Shown: piece by piece, positions 40,609 to 41,156 of the stretch | Position numbering within the stretch: position 1 is the stretch's first letter | Layout: each line of letters starts with the position of its first letter | Assembly (NCBI GenBank): GCA_029938635.1 | Contig: JAOZUQ010000020.1 | Span: 1 to 41,156, forward strand | Direction: 5' to 3' | DNA length: 41,156 bases | Source of the DNA: Candidatus Aminicenantota bacterium | Lineage (GTDB): Bacteria > Acidobacteriota > Aminicenantia > UBA2199 | Program-made: the position numbers and the translations under genes | The notes under the pieces: model-generated | What the model was told of the DNA's origin: nothing | The model's database searches: none | Seen by the model: the letters and a program-made list of their open reading frames with translations, nothing else

Positions 40609-41059
40609 CTTCCCACATTTCAAACAATAACATGCACTTTTCCTTGTGTTCCTGGATAGAATTCACTTTTTGGTTGTTTGAAACTCCCCTTATAACATCA
40701 TAAATAAATTTATCGTCAAACCCGATCTGTGCAGCATCCGTGTTATCACATCCATAGTGAAGATTTTTTATTTTGGCCCAGTGTATTGCGGAGAAACACA
40801 TCGGGCATGGCTCGCAGGTTGAATAAATGGTGCAGTCAGAAAGGTCGAACCTGGAAAGCTTTTCGGATGCCCTTCTTATAGCAAGAATCTCTGCATGTGC
40901 TGTAGGGTCATTGGTCTTTATCACTTCATTATGTGCTGAAGCAATTATTTTACCATCTTTTACAATAACAGCACCGAAAGGGCCACCTTCATCTGAATCA
41001 ATGCCACTTTTTGCTTCTTCTATTGCTATATCAAAATATTTTTCTGATCCATTTTTCAT
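40583..41059 (-). CDS. Guanine deaminase-like cytidine-deaminase-fold enzyme
   Basis: This 158-residue zinc hydrolase of the CDA fold probably converts guanine to xanthine in purine salvage. Zinc ligands are His55 (TAHAE, with catalytic Glu57) and Cys85 and Cys88 (EPCPMC). The segment after the zinc site, NTDAAQIGFDDKFIYD, matches bacterial GuaD (Bacillus type) rather than tRNA adenosine deaminase TadA, as does the C-terminal helix with LFEMWEEKKD. Start ATG 41059 is chosen from the promoter geometry. A TTG at 41068, which has GGAGG 9 bases upstream, would add three residues, but it lies inside the proposed -10 box. Confidence 0.85.
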   Translation of the reverse strand: MKNGSEKYFDIAIEEAKSGIDSDEGGPFGAVIVKDGKIIASAHNEVIKTNDPTAHAEILAIRRASEKLSRFDLSDCTIYSTCEPCPMCFSAIHWAKIKNLHYGCDNTDAAQIGFDDKFIYDVIRGVSNNQKVNSIQEHKEKCMLLFEMWEEKKDKVQY

Positions 41060-41067
41060 TAATACCA

Positions 41068-41096
41068 ATTATATTCGCCTCCAGTATGATTGTCAA
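41068..41096 (-). promoter_or_regulatory. Consensus sigma-70-type promoter of the deaminase gene
   Basis: On the minus strand, TTGACA (41096-41091), exactly 17 bases, TATAAT (41073-41068): a perfect 12/12 match with ideal spacing. Transcription should start at about 41061-41059, at or 1-2 bases before ATG 41059. Confidence 0.7.
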
Positions 41097-41156
41097 AACT
41101 GGAAGGGGGACGCCCATTAGAATATAATAGTCAAGAGTACAGACTGATTTTTTATT

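Noticed and set aside
1-41156. tRNA, rRNA, CRISPR arrays, transposons
   Set aside because: I looked for cloverleaf-like, regularly spaced repeat and transposase signatures and found none; a tRNAscan, CRISPR and IS search would be the decisive check.

Overview
The window looks like a stretch of chromosome from an AT-rich, diderm (Gram-negative-type) bacterium. By eye it is well over 60% A+T. The evidence for two membranes is the set of envelope genes: a PpiD-type periplasmic foldase, two lytic transglycosylases (an SLT-family enzyme and MltG), exported beta-propeller proteins with signal peptides, and a periplasmic-sensor hybrid kinase. Several families are frequent in Acidobacteriota/Aminicenantia-like and neighbouring lineages: a VWFA-related secreted protein, an exported tricorn-type protease, a BNR/sortilin-like propeller, an FHA-containing sigma-54 activator and a Roadblock/PATAN gene pair. 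That placement is an inference; no rRNA or tRNA gene is present to confirm it. Coding density is high and no gene-free gap exceeds 300 bases. I see no IS element, prophage, CRISPR array or tRNA.

Layout. 1-2056: the tail of a phospholipase-D-like protein, then a Na/Pi cotransporter with a PhoU-like tail. 2069-2989 (minus): a PATAN/DUF4388 protein and a Roadblock/LC7 protein. 3143-9340 (plus): a secreted VWFA-related protein, a PduO-type cobalamin adenosyltransferase and a giant hybrid sensor kinase, packed as one operon. 9422-11865 (plus): a glutamate/aspartate-type symporter with an extra periplasmic domain and a 3-ketodihydrosphingosine-reductase-like SDR, closed by a strong bidirectional terminator. 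11905-18297: an exported tricorn-like protease and an exported BNR propeller protein (both minus), with a tiny two-helix membrane protein between them. 18504-19654 (plus): nadA and an Nfu-type Fe-S carrier. 19655-20743 (minus): a two-lobed class II aldolase-like protein, divergent from clpB (20841-23414). 23714-27266 (plus): an FHA/AAA+ sigma-54 activator, a diacylglycerol-kinase-family lipid kinase and a PlsC-type acyltransferase. 27383-29392: an OPT-family transporter. 29419-35627 (minus): a tight six-gene envelope operon read as phosphoesterase, GAF-like protein, Slt, Ddl, RuvX, MltG. 35731-39741 (minus): ppiD-like gene, M24 peptidase and lipA. 39918-40580 (plus): an uncharacterised gene. 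40583-41059 (minus): a guanine-deaminase-like gene.

Functional themes are peptidoglycan and envelope maintenance (Ddl, Slt, MltG, PpiD), secreted protein and peptide handling (tricorn, M24, OPT), lipid metabolism (KDSR-like SDR, lipid kinase, PlsC), Fe-S and cofactor enzymes (NadA, Nfu, LipA, PduO), and signalling (hybrid kinase, FHA-EBP, Roadblock/PATAN, GAF-like).

The most interesting non-coding signal is recurrent. Several genes that lack a Shine-Dalgarno sequence have a good -35/-10 promoter placed so that transcription should start at or within a few bases of the ATG, which suggests leaderless mRNAs. One of them, the sigma-54 activator gene, also carries four copies of an 11-bp operator-like motif across its promoter. 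No clearly new multi-gene defence or mobile system is visible.
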